From the NCBI GenBank assembly GCA_001970955.1, contig MPUH01000200.1, forward strand, positions 19,468 through 83,467: 64,000 bases of DNA. Reading direction: 5' to 3'. The notes below the pieces were generated by a model. The model saw only the letters and a list, made by a program, of their open reading frames with translations, ran no database searches and was not told the origin of the DNA. The translations under genes and the position numbers were made by a program. Source of the stretch: Stentor coeruleus. Lineage: Eukaryota > Ciliophora > Heterotrichea > Heterotrichida > Stentoridae. Positions 30,690 through 41,473 of this stretch are shown here, one piece after another. Each line of letters starts with the position of its first letter. Positions within the stretch are counted from its first letter, which is position 1.

Positions 30690-31073
30690 ATGAAAATAAA
30701 AAGGTTCTACTGTTCAATAGAAGGCTGCAATAAATCATTCAGAAGTGAAGAGCACTTAATCGCCCATACTCATTCCCACTCAGTACAAGAAGAATCACAA
30801 GAGGAGCAACTTTGTTTTCAATGTGAAATTTGTCTTACTCACTTCCCAACAAAGAGATCAGTTTCAGCCCATAAGCGCATACATAAATCGACAGAAAGAG
30901 CTTCTTATACAAAAAAAATTATTAATATCTTAACTGATAGACTCATTCAGTTGCAAAATCATGACCTTCAAATACCGAATGATTCCTATACTATAGAAGC
31001 TATCAAGTTACCACCAATAACTTTCCCATCATCAGCGATATTACCCACTTATTATTCACTATTTACAAAGTAA
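30690..31073 (+). CDS. Two-finger C2H2 zinc-finger protein
   Basis: 127 residues from ATG at 30690 (the upstream TTG at 30672 is unlikely). Two adjacent C2H2 fingers occupy about 6-60: YCSIEGCNKSFRSEEHLIAHTHSH (C-x4-C-x12-H-x3-H, quoted in part) and QCEICLTHFPTKRSVSAHKRI (C-x2-C-x12-H-x3-H). The C-terminus is short and Pro/Ser-rich. Nucleic-acid binding is the normal role; target unknown. It stands alone in a gene-poor AT-rich stretch. Confidence 0.8.
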   Translation: MKIKRFYCSIEGCNKSFRSEEHLIAHTHSHSVQEESQEEQLCFQCEICLTHFPTKRSVSAHKRIHKSTERASYTKKIINILTDRLIQLQNHDLQIPNDSYTIEAIKLPPITFPSSAILPTYYSLFTK

Positions 31074-32134
31074 AAATTATAAAATTCGTAATCTTGTTAT
31101 TAAAATAATTGATATTTGACCATGGAGTTCGATGAAATACTTCATCAGTGAGTGACAAATGCAAATGACAAAATTTTCCCAGCATTTTATTATCAAAGGG
31201 TCTTTTCTTTAAATAAACTTTAACAACCTCTAAGATTATTAATAAACTAAAGTTAGATTGTAAAGAATTTGTAATAAAGTAAGGAGTTTATTTTATATAT
31301 GATTTTATAATGGTATACTATAAAATATAGGGATAATAATAGTATATTGTTATAAGAATAAATAATTAGACAAGGTTATATAAATAAACAAGAGGATATG
31401 TTTTAGGATGTCAAAAAAAATAATTAATTTGATGTGTTTTTTATAAAAATATTAGAATTGTTGTGATGATTCTTGAATTTACAAGGATAAATTAAGAGTT
31501 TAGATATAGGATAATAAATTTTATGATAAAAATATTGGATTTATGATGATTGTTTATTGTGTTGTTATAGGAAATTCTTAAATGGTTTTGTTTTCTGATG
31601 AGGTTTTGAATGAATTTATTAGAAGTTTTTAATAGAATAAATAAATTAAAATATTTTTTAGGCTTGACATTATAATATGATTGAAGAAATTGAGGATTAT
31701 GATTTGAGAAGATGGGCTTTTGTGTGTACTGAGGGAGAAATATTATGATTTGTATATGATGGAGGAGTGAGTATTTTTTTTTTTGATTTTGTTGTAAAAG
31801 TATGAAGTTTATGAGGAAATTTTATAGGATTTTTAATAGGTTTTAGAATATTTTTATAGGGAATAGTTTGAAAAGGGTTTTAGGAGTTTAGGCTTGGTAT
31901 TTAGAGAAAGGTTTGTGGAGTTTTGATAAGAAGCTCTATTGATGTGAAAGGAATGAGGAATTATTAAATGAAGGAATACGAATGGGTTAGTTGATGATAA
32001 GATTTTTTTTAGGTAGTAAATAAGCTTATATGTTATGTAAGAGATTAGGAATCTATTATAAAATAGTTGTAAATGAAATATTAGGATTTTAAATTAATAT
32101 CAAATTATATAGCAATTCTTATCCCATGAACTTT
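31074..32134. other. AT-rich intergenic region
   Basis: About 1 kb, G/T-biased on the plus strand towards the end; no gene supported. Confidence 0.5.
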
Positions 32135-32980
32135 TTATATTTTGCCTACCTTAAAAGATATCAAAGGTATATTTTTTATACTTTGTGACCTTTTACATAA
32201 TTTTTTATCCCTTGAACTTGACTCATTGCCTATATCCGGAGACAATAAATTCCTATTTTCCAGCATTTTTAATATTTGGATTTCTCTTGCTTTATACTCA
32301 TTAATTTCTTTATTACATTTGCTTATATAATCGCTTTTTACTGATAGTTCTTTAAGTAAACTTTCAATAGCAAAATGCGCTTCATTAAAAACTACAGTTT
32401 TCCTTACTAAAGAAAGTTCTTTTTTAAGTTCTTCATTTTTCTTGTAGAAATCAATATTTTCAGATGATAAAACTTGTAGTTTTTGCATGAGTTTTTCGTT
32501 AATAGCTTTGTAATCATCTGATGATTTTTCTGCAATTATTTTTATGTATTTCTCAAGACCCAAGGCAATTTTTTCTATGAGTTTGTCATAGGGTTCTAGT
32601 ATTTTGCTAAGGTTTTTAAGGGTTTCTATGTAGTATTTAAATTCTGATTTGAGCTTTTTTCCTTGGTTTGGCAGTTTTTCTAAGGTTTTTAAGAAGTCTT
32701 TAAGATTTTGTTCGAGTTTTTCTATACTGTCGTGCTTTTCTAAGAGGCCAAAGGATTTATCGTGGATTTTATGGGGGTTTTCTATTATTAGTGATTGGGC
32801 TGATGATGTGTTACTTAGCCAGCTTGTGGATTGTAGGGAATGAACAACTTTTGAGGCTCTTTTTTTTATTACAATTATACGATTTTTACTTTGTAGGGCT
32901 TGGGGTGGGGATAGAAGATATTTTCTTTTTGCCTTGATGTTTGTACTAAGTTTGTCGTTTTTCCTTTGTTGTTCCATCAT
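32135..32980 (-). CDS. Coiled-coil hypothetical protein
   Basis: 281 residues, MMEQQRKN start. A basic N-terminal region is followed by long helical coiled coil from about 75 to 250 with leucine heptads. The C-terminus is basic (KKLCKRSQSIKN). No enzyme motif. Possibly cytoskeletal; family unknown. Confidence 0.7.
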   Translation of the reverse strand: MMEQQRKNDKLSTNIKAKRKYLLSPPQALQSKNRIIVIKKRASKVVHSLQSTSWLSNTSSAQSLIIENPHKIHDKSFGLLEKHDSIEKLEQNLKDFLKTLEKLPNQGKKLKSEFKYYIETLKNLSKILEPYDKLIEKIALGLEKYIKIIAEKSSDDYKAINEKLMQKLQVLSSENIDFYKKNEELKKELSLVRKTVVFNEAHFAIESLLKELSVKSDYISKCNKEINEYKAREIQILKMLENRNLLSPDIGNESSSRDKKLCKRSQSIKNIPLISFKVGKI

Positions 32981-33218
32981 TATTAAGTGATTTAAGTTAA
33001 TTTTTTTTTGTAAAGATTTTTTGGGATGGTTATTATAAGATTTTTTTATTTTATTCGATTAGGTTTAGATGTAAGGATTAGTTTTTGTTTTAAGATATAT
33101 TTTGGGTAAAATTTATGAGGATTCTATTGGGAAATTAGGTGTTATAGAATGAGAATTGGAGATTTTATTATATATATAAACTAATAATTTATTAAAAACC
33201 TTTATTCCGACCATAAAA

Positions 33219-33911
33219 TTAAGAAATCTTAGCTTTAACAAAACCCGGCTGCAAATTCCTAATAAGCTTTTCAGTTTCCCTAATATAATTCCCAAATTCT
33301 AACTCGTAACTGATCAAACTTTCCTGCAAATCAGAATTCTCATCAGTCAACCTCCTTATCTCCTTAACAACATCATCTTCACTTTTAACCCCTTTTAACC
33401 TTCCAAACATTTCTTTCTCAGACCTATCATTTCTCTGCAAATTATCCTCAATATTCCTTAATTCCGTCTGAATTTCCCTTATTTTTTTCTTATCTTTTTC
33501 AACTTGTGCTTGTTTTCTGTTGATAATTTTCTGTTTTTCACCAATTTTTCTTTGTTTTTCTTGGGTTTCTGATAAAAAACGCCCAATTTTCATATGGTTT
33601 TTCATTTTGTCAAAAGCTTTGAATTCAATTTTTTTATAAAAACCTTTGAGAAATCGATAAAGCTGAGATAAACGGATTGTTAGTAAAAACATATAGTTTG
33701 AGATTTGTTTTTCTTGGATTATGGAGTTGAGGACAGTGGCTTGTTTCCATTTTTGTAAGACGTTATTAGTTTTACGATTTTGATAGGATTTTATACTATG
33801 GAAAATGCTGTCGATGGCTGATTTTAGGATTGGGTAAGCTAAGTCTTTGGAAAGTTTGATTTTTGTGTCGAGGATTGGACAGATATCTTCACTTATTTCT
33901 AGGTCGGCCAT
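33219..33911 (-). CDS. Coiled-coil hypothetical protein
   Basis: 230 residues. Residues 1-100 are mixed helical with KxxxxxxW motifs (TNNVLQKWKQA); 110-225 is a strong coiled coil (KQKIINRKQAQVEKDKKKIR). No recognised domain. Its start is 46 bp from the divergent PDI start, so the two genes share a very short promoter region. Confidence 0.7.
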   Translation of the reverse strand: MADLEISEDICPILDTKIKLSKDLAYPILKSAIDSIFHSIKSYQNRKTNNVLQKWKQATVLNSIIQEKQISNYMFLLTIRLSQLYRFLKGFYKKIEFKAFDKMKNHMKIGRFLSETQEKQRKIGEKQKIINRKQAQVEKDKKKIREIQTELRNIEDNLQRNDRSEKEMFGRLKGVKSEDDVVKEIRRLTDENSDLQESLISYELEFGNYIRETEKLIRNLQPGFVKAKIS

Positions 33912-33957
33912 TTAATTTACATTTGATTTGGAGTTTATTAAATTGCTTTAAAAAAAT
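33912..33957. promoter_or_regulatory. Short divergent promoter region
   Basis: Only 46 bp, AT-rich, lie between the ATG codons of the coiled-coil gene (minus) and the PDI gene (plus). Both must be expressed from this gap or from within each other's 5' coding sequence. No motif was recognised. Confidence 0.4.
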
Positions 33958-35346
33958 ATGTTGATTTTTTTACTAATAGGTTTTTCTCTAGGAAAAATTC
34001 CAGAAGAAGATGGAGTTCTGGTTTTAGATGCAGAAACTTTCCCCAATGCTTTGCAAAAAGCTCCAAAACTTATGGTAGAGTTCTATGCGCCTTGGTGTGA
34101 GCATTGTAAAAAACTAGCTCCAGAGTATTCTAAAGCTGCGGCTGAACTTAGAAAGCATAAAGTCCGACTTGGAAAGATTGATGGAGATTCTCACAGAGAC
34201 CTTGTAGACAAATATAAAGTTAAAGGATATCCTACACTAATATACTTTGTTGATGGGGTACCATTTGAGTATAATGGTATGCCAACAGCTGAAGGTATAA
34301 TAGACTGGGTCCTAAAACGCCAAGAGAAAAAAATCCACCTTTTAAACTCTACCGACAGTATCGAAGACCTTTCATCCTCAATCCCTATTCTCTGTGTTTT
34401 CTTCGGTTTATCATCAAACAACGAAAGATCAGTCTTTGAATTTGCAGCCTATAACGTCCAAGGTGTAGCTTTTTACGAAACCCCTCATGAAATTCATGCT
34501 TCACAATATTCACTAACCCAACCAAAAATTCTAGGTTTCCGCAACGGAATTCACGAGAAATACGAAGGATCATTCTCAACAGTTGACCTATCAAAATTCT
34601 TAGAAGGTTTAAAACCAGCTAAAATACATGAATTTAACGACGATACAGCAAAAAGGATTTTCGACTATCAATCAACAGCTTTTTTCTTATTATGTAACGA
34701 TGATGACCTTGAACTTTATGAAAATACCTTAAGATCCTTATCCGAAGAATATAAAACTGAGTTTATTTTCACATCAGCCGACCTTAGTAAACCAGGAAAC
34801 CCTACAAAACTAGCTGGGGCACTTGGTATTCAAGCTCAAGAAATGCCTTTAGCGGTAATAATCGATTTTGATAAAGCATTTAATAAATACAGAAAATCAT
34901 CTACAGATTTCCAAGAATTAAAAAAGTTTATTGAAGAGTATAAAGGAAAAGAGCTAGAAGCATATTTAAAAAGCCAAGAAATTCCTGAAGAAGAATATGA
35001 AAATTCAGTTAGAGTGATTGTTGGGAAAAATCATAATGATGTTGTTAATGATATAGAAAAAGATGTTTTGGTTTTGTATTGTACATATGATCATCCTAAA
35101 TGTATTGAATTTATTCCGATGTATGAAAGGTTAGCTAAAGATACAAAAAGATGGGAAGGGTTTTTACCTTGTAAAATGGACTTAGCATATAATGAAGTTA
35201 TAGGAATTAGGCCAAGATTTATACCACATATTGTTTTGTATACTAAGGAGGATAAAGAAGGAATGGTATACTCGGGAGAGTTTACGAAAGGAGCTGTGAA
35301 AAATTTCTTGAGGGGGATTATTAGGAAAGAGTCTTTAGATCTTTAG
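33958..35346 (+). CDS. Protein disulfide isomerase, single active CxxC
   Basis: 462 residues. A short signal peptide (MLIFLLIGFSLG) precedes thioredoxin domain a (about 15-125) with active site WCEHCKKLAPEY, then two redox-inactive b-like domains, and an a'-like domain (about 350-455) in which the CxxC is gone (CTYDHPKC). PDI oxidises, reduces and isomerises disulfides in the ER lumen. The active site is CEHC where the classical one is CGHC, and only one is present, so the protein may be an isomerase or chaperone more than an oxidase. The C-terminus is KESLDL, not KDEL; SLDL could be a variant retention signal. Confidence 0.9.
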   Translation: MLIFLLIGFSLGKIPEEDGVLVLDAETFPNALQKAPKLMVEFYAPWCEHCKKLAPEYSKAAAELRKHKVRLGKIDGDSHRDLVDKYKVKGYPTLIYFVDGVPFEYNGMPTAEGIIDWVLKRQEKKIHLLNSTDSIEDLSSSIPILCVFFGLSSNNERSVFEFAAYNVQGVAFYETPHEIHASQYSLTQPKILGFRNGIHEKYEGSFSTVDLSKFLEGLKPAKIHEFNDDTAKRIFDYQSTAFFLLCNDDDLELYENTLRSLSEEYKTEFIFTSADLSKPGNPTKLAGALGIQAQEMPLAVIIDFDKAFNKYRKSSTDFQELKKFIEEYKGKELEAYLKSQEIPEEEYENSVRVIVGKNHNDVVNDIEKDVLVLYCTYDHPKCIEFIPMYERLAKDTKRWEGFLPCKMDLAYNEVIGIRPRFIPHIVLYTKEDKEGMVYSGEFTKGAVKNFLRGIIRKESLDL

Positions 35347-35809
35347 ATTAATAGTAAGATTTGGTTTTAAAAGGGAATTAATTTAAGAATGTTTAGAGGA
35401 TGCTGATAAATAGGTTGAGTTTTATATGTGAATTTATGATAGGGTTAATTATTGGAATATTAAAATGGATATAAAGATTATAACTAAAGTGAAAGTTGAT
35501 ATGAGGATTTTCTTTTAAGTTGTTTAAAAATTATATAGGAAATATATATACAAAATTTATCATATCAATATTTATCATATAAGATTATTCTCATACCAAC
35601 TTTTATCTTTTTTATTACTAAAAAAATTTCAAAACTAAACGTAAACCTATCAGTAAAACTTTGTTATCTAATACAATATTTTTATCTTATCCTCTCCTCT
35701 ATATTTTCATCCCATCTATCCTCTTATATATACCCATATAAATTTTTATTATTCAAAATCTCAAAAAAAACTCCTAATCTTCTCATAATCCTATTACACT
35801 CCTTATCTC
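35347..35809. other. AT-rich intergenic region (convergent genes)
   Basis: Lies between convergent PDI and CBM20 genes. Nothing recognised. Confidence 0.45.
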
Positions 35810-36370
35810 TTAGCAACTCTGCCAACAGTCTTCTTTCTTAAAAATTATATGTGAATTTTGCTTAACCCCATCATCCATTTTAAATGTTCTATTCGTCCCA
35901 GCTTCCCATATAAGACAGGTTGATTTAACACAAACATATTTGTATTCAAAATCTTTAATAACCCCTTCAGCAATAAGAATATTAACCTTCCATATATTCC
36001 CAGGACTCCATTCAAGCTCTAAACCTCTTAATGGATTCCAATTGCCTAGAAAATCAGGTTCTCCTGTAATAACAACTCTTTCTCCATACTGTGTATGATA
36101 TGCTATATTAAAATTGAACTCATAAGTATAACCTGTAGTTTTTTCTTTTTCTATTTGTATTGCTGCGTCTAATAGTCTTTTTAATATGTCTGGACGATTT
36201 CTTAGCTCAGATATATCAAACATTGAGTTTCTTTGAGATTTTTGTGTGCGCTCCGCTTCGCTACGCTTAGAAAGAACTTCGACAGATGATCTATGATTGA
36301 AGCTGTTAAAGGTATTTATTTTTATCTCGTCTTCGGATTTTCTATGACCATTACTGCGCTTTCCGTTCAT
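35810..36370 (-). CDS. CBM20 starch/glycogen-binding protein
   Basis: 186 residues. A basic Ser-rich N-terminus (1-80) is followed by a CBM20 domain at about 84-180: FNFNIAYHTQYGERVVITGE, FLGNWNP, LEWSPGNIWKVNI and FEYKYVCV, with the conserved Trp of GNW and the aromatic residues of the glucan site. CBM20 binds alpha-glucans, so a role in glycogen or amylopectin targeting is likely. No catalytic domain; it may be a scaffold or regulatory subunit. Single exon. Confidence 0.85.
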   Translation of the reverse strand: MNGKRSNGHRKSEDEIKINTFNSFNHRSSVEVLSKRSEAERTQKSQRNSMFDISELRNRPDILKRLLDAAIQIEKEKTTGYTYEFNFNIAYHTQYGERVVITGEPDFLGNWNPLRGLELEWSPGNIWKVNILIAEGVIKDFEYKYVCVKSTCLIWEAGTNRTFKMDDGVKQNSHIIFKKEDCWQSC

Positions 36371-36967
36371 TAAGGTTATTTATTATTTAGGTTTTAGATA
36401 TAGGAATTTTTTTTTAGAGGGATTTATCAGAGAAACTTGAAAAAGTTGCTGACTTTTGAAAATAAGAACTTAGAATCTAGGATATTAGAATAATATAGGA
36501 TTATAGAGAAGATTAAGGAAAAAGTAGGCTTATGGAAGAAAAGTAATGAGAGGTTATGGGAGCAGGAGGATTTTGCTGATAGTAAATTTTAGATGATGGG
36601 GAAAAGGGAAAGATTATAAAGGTTTGTAAAGATTTTATTATTATTATGTGAATTATTGTAGAGAAAATTGTGGATAATTTTCAAAGGAGGCTTTGGATTA
36701 ATGGTATTTCACATAGCATCAACCACTAATTCTCTACATATCAAAAAACCCTCAAATATAAAAATATCTTCATCTCATCTCCAACCATTATTCCAAATTT
36801 AATCTAAAATTCCTAAATCTCCAATCCCCATCCTTACTTTCCCTTTAAAATCTTCCAAAATTCATAAACTCAATCACTTTAAAAAAAAAAATCCATAACC
36901 TATCTTCCACCATTTTAAAAAACCCCATAAATATCTTAATCCTAATCTATTTTCACATAAAACTCTT
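36371..36967. other. Intergenic region with a decayed coding-like stretch
   Basis: At about 36431-36594 (+) one frame reads as coiled-coil-like protein (LTFENKNLESRILE, stop at 36488, then IIEKIKEKVGLWKKSNERLW) and ends in TAG. It has no start and sits next to a second frame that reads SEKLEKV, so it looks like a gene fragment. The remainder is AT-rich. Confidence 0.35.
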
Positions 36968-37438
36968 TTAAGAACTACTAGGTTTATTAGTATTATCATT
37001 AGTCTTAGTTGTAAAATCAATAACAGGCCCATATTCACATTTTGGGAGGAATTTAGGCAACGGATACGCTGTAATTTGTTTAAACTCTTGGGCAATATAA
37101 ATTTGATCATTTTCATGAGTCCCTAAATTCTGAATTGAAGGTAAAACCCTATTATTAAATCTCCCTTGTTCGCCAAGTACTTTACATGAATACAAACTAT
37201 AAACAAAAAACATATTTACAATCGACCAACAGTATCCCATAATCACTGTAACAAGATAAGGATAAACATTATAATTATAAACCCAAAAAATAACCAAAGC
37301 TAAAGATATCTCAAGAATCCATACAATACTAATCAGTCCTTTAATCTTATAATAAGTGTTTAGATATGACCATTTAGGATCAGAAGAATTCAATGATGAA
37401 AATACCCTAACAGCATTAGCACATTCAATAGAAAACAT
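36968..37438 (-). CDS. Small multi-span membrane protein
   Basis: 156 residues with two or three hydrophobic spans at about 33-100 (LISIVWILEISLALVIFW, VTVIMGYCWSIVNMFFVY). The C-terminal half is soluble and hydrophilic. Localisation and function unknown; no family recognised. Confidence 0.6.
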   Translation of the reverse strand: MFSIECANAVRVFSSLNSSDPKWSYLNTYYKIKGLISIVWILEISLALVIFWVYNYNVYPYLVTVIMGYCWSIVNMFFVYSLYSCKVLGEQGRFNNRVLPSIQNLGTHENDQIYIAQEFKQITAYPLPKFLPKCEYGPVIDFTTKTNDNTNKPSSS

Positions 37439-37616
37439 AACAAATACTAAATATTTCTATACACAATATATAATGGCATAGTAAAATACTAAAACCAATT
37501 GTCACAGCTTCGATTATTAGTAAAAAACCTATAACACATGTTTTGAGGATTTCAATTAAACAGATTATTTGACAGCCGGCATAGATTTTGCAGCTAATTG
37601 AGAATTACATACAACA

Positions 37617-38165
37617 ATGAGAACAAGGTTTAATTGGCATTTTTATTATTTTTATATATACATGAAAACAGACCATTTAGAATACCCTGGGTTTATTGTA
37701 AGGAAAACTTTAAGCCCATTACATGAGAATTATTTATCTAGATTACAGAAGTCAGTTAAAAACTTAGGGTCAAAAAAAATTATTGTGCATCTTCCAAGTG
37801 TAGAAGCTGAGGCAAATGAAAATGTTGAAAACCATGAGAAAAATGAGAAAAATAGTAAATGCAGAGGAAAACTGTTACCGAAGATGGGGAAAATATCGAG
37901 ATCTCCAGTTTGTGTTTGTAAGAGTCCTGGTAATTTTAACCTGGCAATTGCCTGTGAGACGGTTAACAGTTTCTATAATCAAGATATGCTGTTATTTAGA
38001 AACAAAACGTGTTTGAAGTTGGAAAAACATGATGAAAACCCAGGACGGAAGCTTTCTATTGTACAGATGCCTTTGCCTTCAAGTAGATTGACTGAAGTTA
38101 AAATACCGAGGACATTGAGTAGACTGAAGTTTAGGAATAGAAGCTTGCAAAAAATTCATGATTAA
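37617..38165 (+). CDS. Small basic hypothetical protein
   Basis: 182 residues; a second ATG at 37662 (MKTDHLEYPG) may be the true start, since the first 15 residues are aromatic-rich. The protein is rich in Lys, Ser and Arg, with no domain. Probably real, as it is longer and less AT-biased than chance. Confidence 0.55.
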   Translation: MRTRFNWHFYYFYIYMKTDHLEYPGFIVRKTLSPLHENYLSRLQKSVKNLGSKKIIVHLPSVEAEANENVENHEKNEKNSKCRGKLLPKMGKISRSPVCVCKSPGNFNLAIACETVNSFYNQDMLLFRNKTCLKLEKHDENPGRKLSIVQMPLPSSRLTEVKIPRTLSRLKFRNRSLQKIHD

Positions 38166-38635
38166 TTTTTATATAAAAGATACTAAATGAAGCTATGGTA
38201 ATTCCTTGGAGAAGCTTTATCTTTTATTTTTAAGAGATTTTTCATTTTTGGATGTGTTTTTGGGTTTATGGAAGTGCGAATTTTGAGGGTTCGGTAAAGA
38301 GTCTTAGATGATTTAGGGTTTTTTCTTTGGCTGAATAAGTGAAATACTTATATTCAATAGTTTGTAAATGTTGATATTACTAATTATTATTTTTGACTCA
38401 GGAGGGATGATTAAGAGTATCTTGCCATATGAAGATTTAGAATTCTTGTAAGGATATATATGATGACTAAAACTGAAAAGTAAATAAATTGTAATTGTAT
38501 TTATAAGAATTGCAAGTAAAAAATTTGAAATAAAAAAGAAGTAAATACTAGTTTTAATCAATAATTAAAATATATTTTATAACTTTATAATCATTAGTAA
38601 TCATACAATTGACTAATATAATATGAAATTCTTGT
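38166..38635. other. AT-rich intergenic region
   Basis: A minus-strand frame at 38313-38561 is a Leu/Ile/Tyr-rich chance ORF and is not called. Nothing else was seen. Confidence 0.4.
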
Positions 38636-39124
38636 ATGATTTTATTGTCATCATTTGTTTATTTTCTTATTTGCATTTATTTCTATTATATGGAAAACAA
38701 TCTTATGCAATATTTGGGAAAGAGTTCAGGTGAGCCCATGGATAAATACGGCTGCCATTTCGAATTCCAAGACTTATATCAAAGATTAACAATCCTGAAA
38801 AAACAACGTGAAAGGCAGGGTAACAACATCATTTTCAAAAGCTTCGACAAGGACTATCGAAAAAGCCCCCCATCAAATCCAAAGACTCGACATAAATCCA
38901 AAAGTTCTCTTCGAAGTAATTCTGTTACTAAAAACTCAAAAAGAGGCATTAGTTCTGATTTTATGAAAATAAGTCAAATCTACTCGCCTACAGTTAAAAA
39001 AACCAAACCAAAAATCCAATCGCCTGAAAGGTTTTTAGGGACTATAAAATTTCCTGCGTCTGTTATAGGAAAGCGTTCTTTAAAAAGAAGAGTATCAAGA
39101 TTAAGGGTTTGTAATAATAGTTAA
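38636..39124 (+). CDS. Small basic hypothetical protein
   Basis: 162 residues from 38636, but the first 18 are hydrophobic (LLSSFVYFLICIYFYY). The likely start is ATG at 38690 (MENNLMQYLGKSSG), giving 144 residues rich in Lys, Arg and Ser. No recognised domain. If the longer start is used, an N-terminal signal anchor would result. Confidence 0.55.
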   Translation: MILLSSFVYFLICIYFYYMENNLMQYLGKSSGEPMDKYGCHFEFQDLYQRLTILKKQRERQGNNIIFKSFDKDYRKSPPSNPKTRHKSKSSLRSNSVTKNSKRGISSDFMKISQIYSPTVKKTKPKIQSPERFLGTIKFPASVIGKRSLKRRVSRLRVCNNS

Positions 39125-40037
39125 AAAAAATAGTAAAAATTGAACAGATAATTTTGGTTTTTTTGGAGAATAGATAGGTTATTGGAATTTTAGATGGAGT
39201 AAATATATTGAGAAAATGTAGTAAAAAATTAGTTTGCTAAAAAAGATAATTGTAATTTGAGTTTGATTAGAAAATAAAGTTTTATGCCATTTTTGGGAGA
39301 AGGGTAGATTTTGGGTTAAGGATGGCATGTTTTTTAAGGTTGATTTTTGAGAGTTTCAATGCAAAGTGCTTATATGAAGTATATATTTTATTAGTAACTA
39401 TTTATTAAGGATTTATCTAACATTAATCTTTGCTATAAGGATGCTACAAGTTGTGAGAGAATTTTAGGATCATCATTAATTATATAAATGTTGAGTATAG
39501 GCGACAAGGAGTAGCAAAAAATGTGTTAAAGGATGATTTAGAGTTTTTTTCTAGTTAGGCATTCTTATAACTTTCGATGCTAGCATTTCAATATTTTCTA
39601 GCAAATTTTTAGAGAAAATTCTACCACTTTGACTCCCATTTTTCTGTTATTTCAGTTATTTTAATTATTCTCTTTTTTGCTTACCCTATAAATCTGATAA
39701 TCGACCAAGCATATCTTTTTTCATCATCTACTCTATCCATACTATAAATTATCTAAAAATTACATTTTTAGCCTTATTTCACAGCTTATCAAAAAAATTA
39801 TAGTAAATAAGTCCTATCGCTATTATCCTCTTTAATAAATTTATCATCCACTCATATATTTTATTCTTTTAAAAGGTTAAATTTTATATTTTGTATAGTT
39901 TCATCAATAGAATTTTTGGCAGATCATATGATGATATATTGCCTTATCATATTATTATATATAAAATTTATCTTCTCACTAATAAAACTAAAAAATATTC
40001 AAAAATTGAAATAGCCATCTAGTTTTATAATTAATTA
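39125..40037. other. AT-rich intergenic region
   Basis: About 0.9 kb with no gene, RNA or repeat recognised. Confidence 0.5.
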
Positions 40038-40337
40038 ATGGCTGACCTTAGTGCCGAAGAAGTTCAACGAGTCAAAGACTTACTTAATAGTTTTTATGTA
40101 AACGGAGATTCAAGTGTTGTTGAGGAACTCTTTAGGATTATTGATCGAGATGGAAGTGGGTCTTTGGAAGCTGATGAACTTGAGCCTATTATAGGTGCAG
40201 TAACAGGGAAACAACTAGGAGCAGGGGAACTTGAAGCTATAATTAAAGCTGCTGACGAGGATGGAAACAGCACAATTGAACTTAATGAGTTCGAAGGTCT
40301 GCTAAACAACGCTGAAGTCAAAGCTCTTCTTACTTAA
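40038..40337 (+). CDS. Two-EF-hand calcium-binding protein
   Basis: 99 residues with two canonical EF-hand loops: DRDGSGSLEADE at about 37-48 and DEDGNSTIELNE at about 75-86, each preceded by a helix (EELFRII; AIIKAA). All calcium-ligand positions are filled, so both should bind calcium. It is a half-calmodulin-sized sensor; ciliates have many such proteins in the cortex and cytoplasm. No target-binding tail. Confidence 0.88.
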   Translation: MADLSAEEVQRVKDLLNSFYVNGDSSVVEELFRIIDRDGSGSLEADELEPIIGAVTGKQLGAGELEAIIKAADEDGNSTIELNEFEGLLNNAEVKALLT

Positions 40338-41473
40338 GTACCTAATATAGGAATATAGGTTTAGAAATATAATTTTATACATACTGTTACTGTGAAATCT
40401 GAATGAAGGATGAAATTTATTCACTCAATCCTAGAGTATTTTATTTATATGCTACCAAAATAGTTTAGATTATTAAGTAATTTTCATGTACAAATCCTAG
40501 TATATAATAAGATTTGTATATATTTGTTTAAGAAACTTTACTATAAAATTATAAAAGATTACCAAAAGATAAAACTATATACGTCTATTCAAAATTTTAC
40601 CATTTTATACGGGTTTTTATCTTATATTTCACATAAAAATTTCACTTTTCAAAATATTAGTATTGGAATATAGGATGAATTGTAAATATTAGAGTTTTTT
40701 TTAATCATTTGTATGTGTTAGTTTTTAATAAGATAATTTGCTAAATTTAAAAGTTTATTTTTTATAGTTGTAATTGTTTAGAATTTTATCATTAGCATTT
40801 TTTGAATATTTAGGGCATATTATGAATCTTTCTAGCCTATCTTGATTAATATGAATACCGATCAGCTAATAATATTCCTTTAATTCAAGAAATCCATAAA
40901 CATAAACTAATTATATGCTTATAAAACATTATAGTTTAGTTATACTTATAAATGAATATATCATTATAATAATAGTAGTTCAAGGGCCAATACATATAAG
41001 AGATGGGAATTTGAGTTTTTTGTTTAGAAAATATTCCAATCAAAATGAAAATTGTATCTGAAGAATAATGATGTAGATAAGTTTAAGAGAAGACTTGAAA
41101 AATTCAGGTGCTTAAAAAATCTCTAAATTTTTGGACTGAAATTATAAAATTATAGGCTTCCTCCTTAGGAAAATGGATTTTTTATAGGATGCTAAGTATA
41201 AAATATTAGATATATACATATAATTCATAGCATATTTTTTTGTACTAATTCCCCTTTACCTTTCTGACTAAAGTGCAGTAATATCAACTTACTGCATATN
41301 TTTTTTGTACTAATTCCCCTTTACCTTTCTGACTAAAGTGCAGTAATATCAACTTACTGCATATTCACACTAAAAAAAACCCATGCTATCTTCCAAAACA
41401 CAAACTCTATTTTCATATCATAAAACTGTAATAATTCTTATTATTTATAAATAAAACTCATAATTACATTATC
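40338..41473. other. AT-rich intergenic region with an assembly join
   Basis: Single N at 41300 flanked by two copies of the same block of about 65 bp (ending 41299 and beginning 41301). No gene or RNA supported. Confidence 0.5.

Noticed and set aside
38313-38561. 82-codon minus-strand ORF
   Set aside because: Hydrophobic Ile/Leu/Tyr bias expected from AT-rich DNA; no support.
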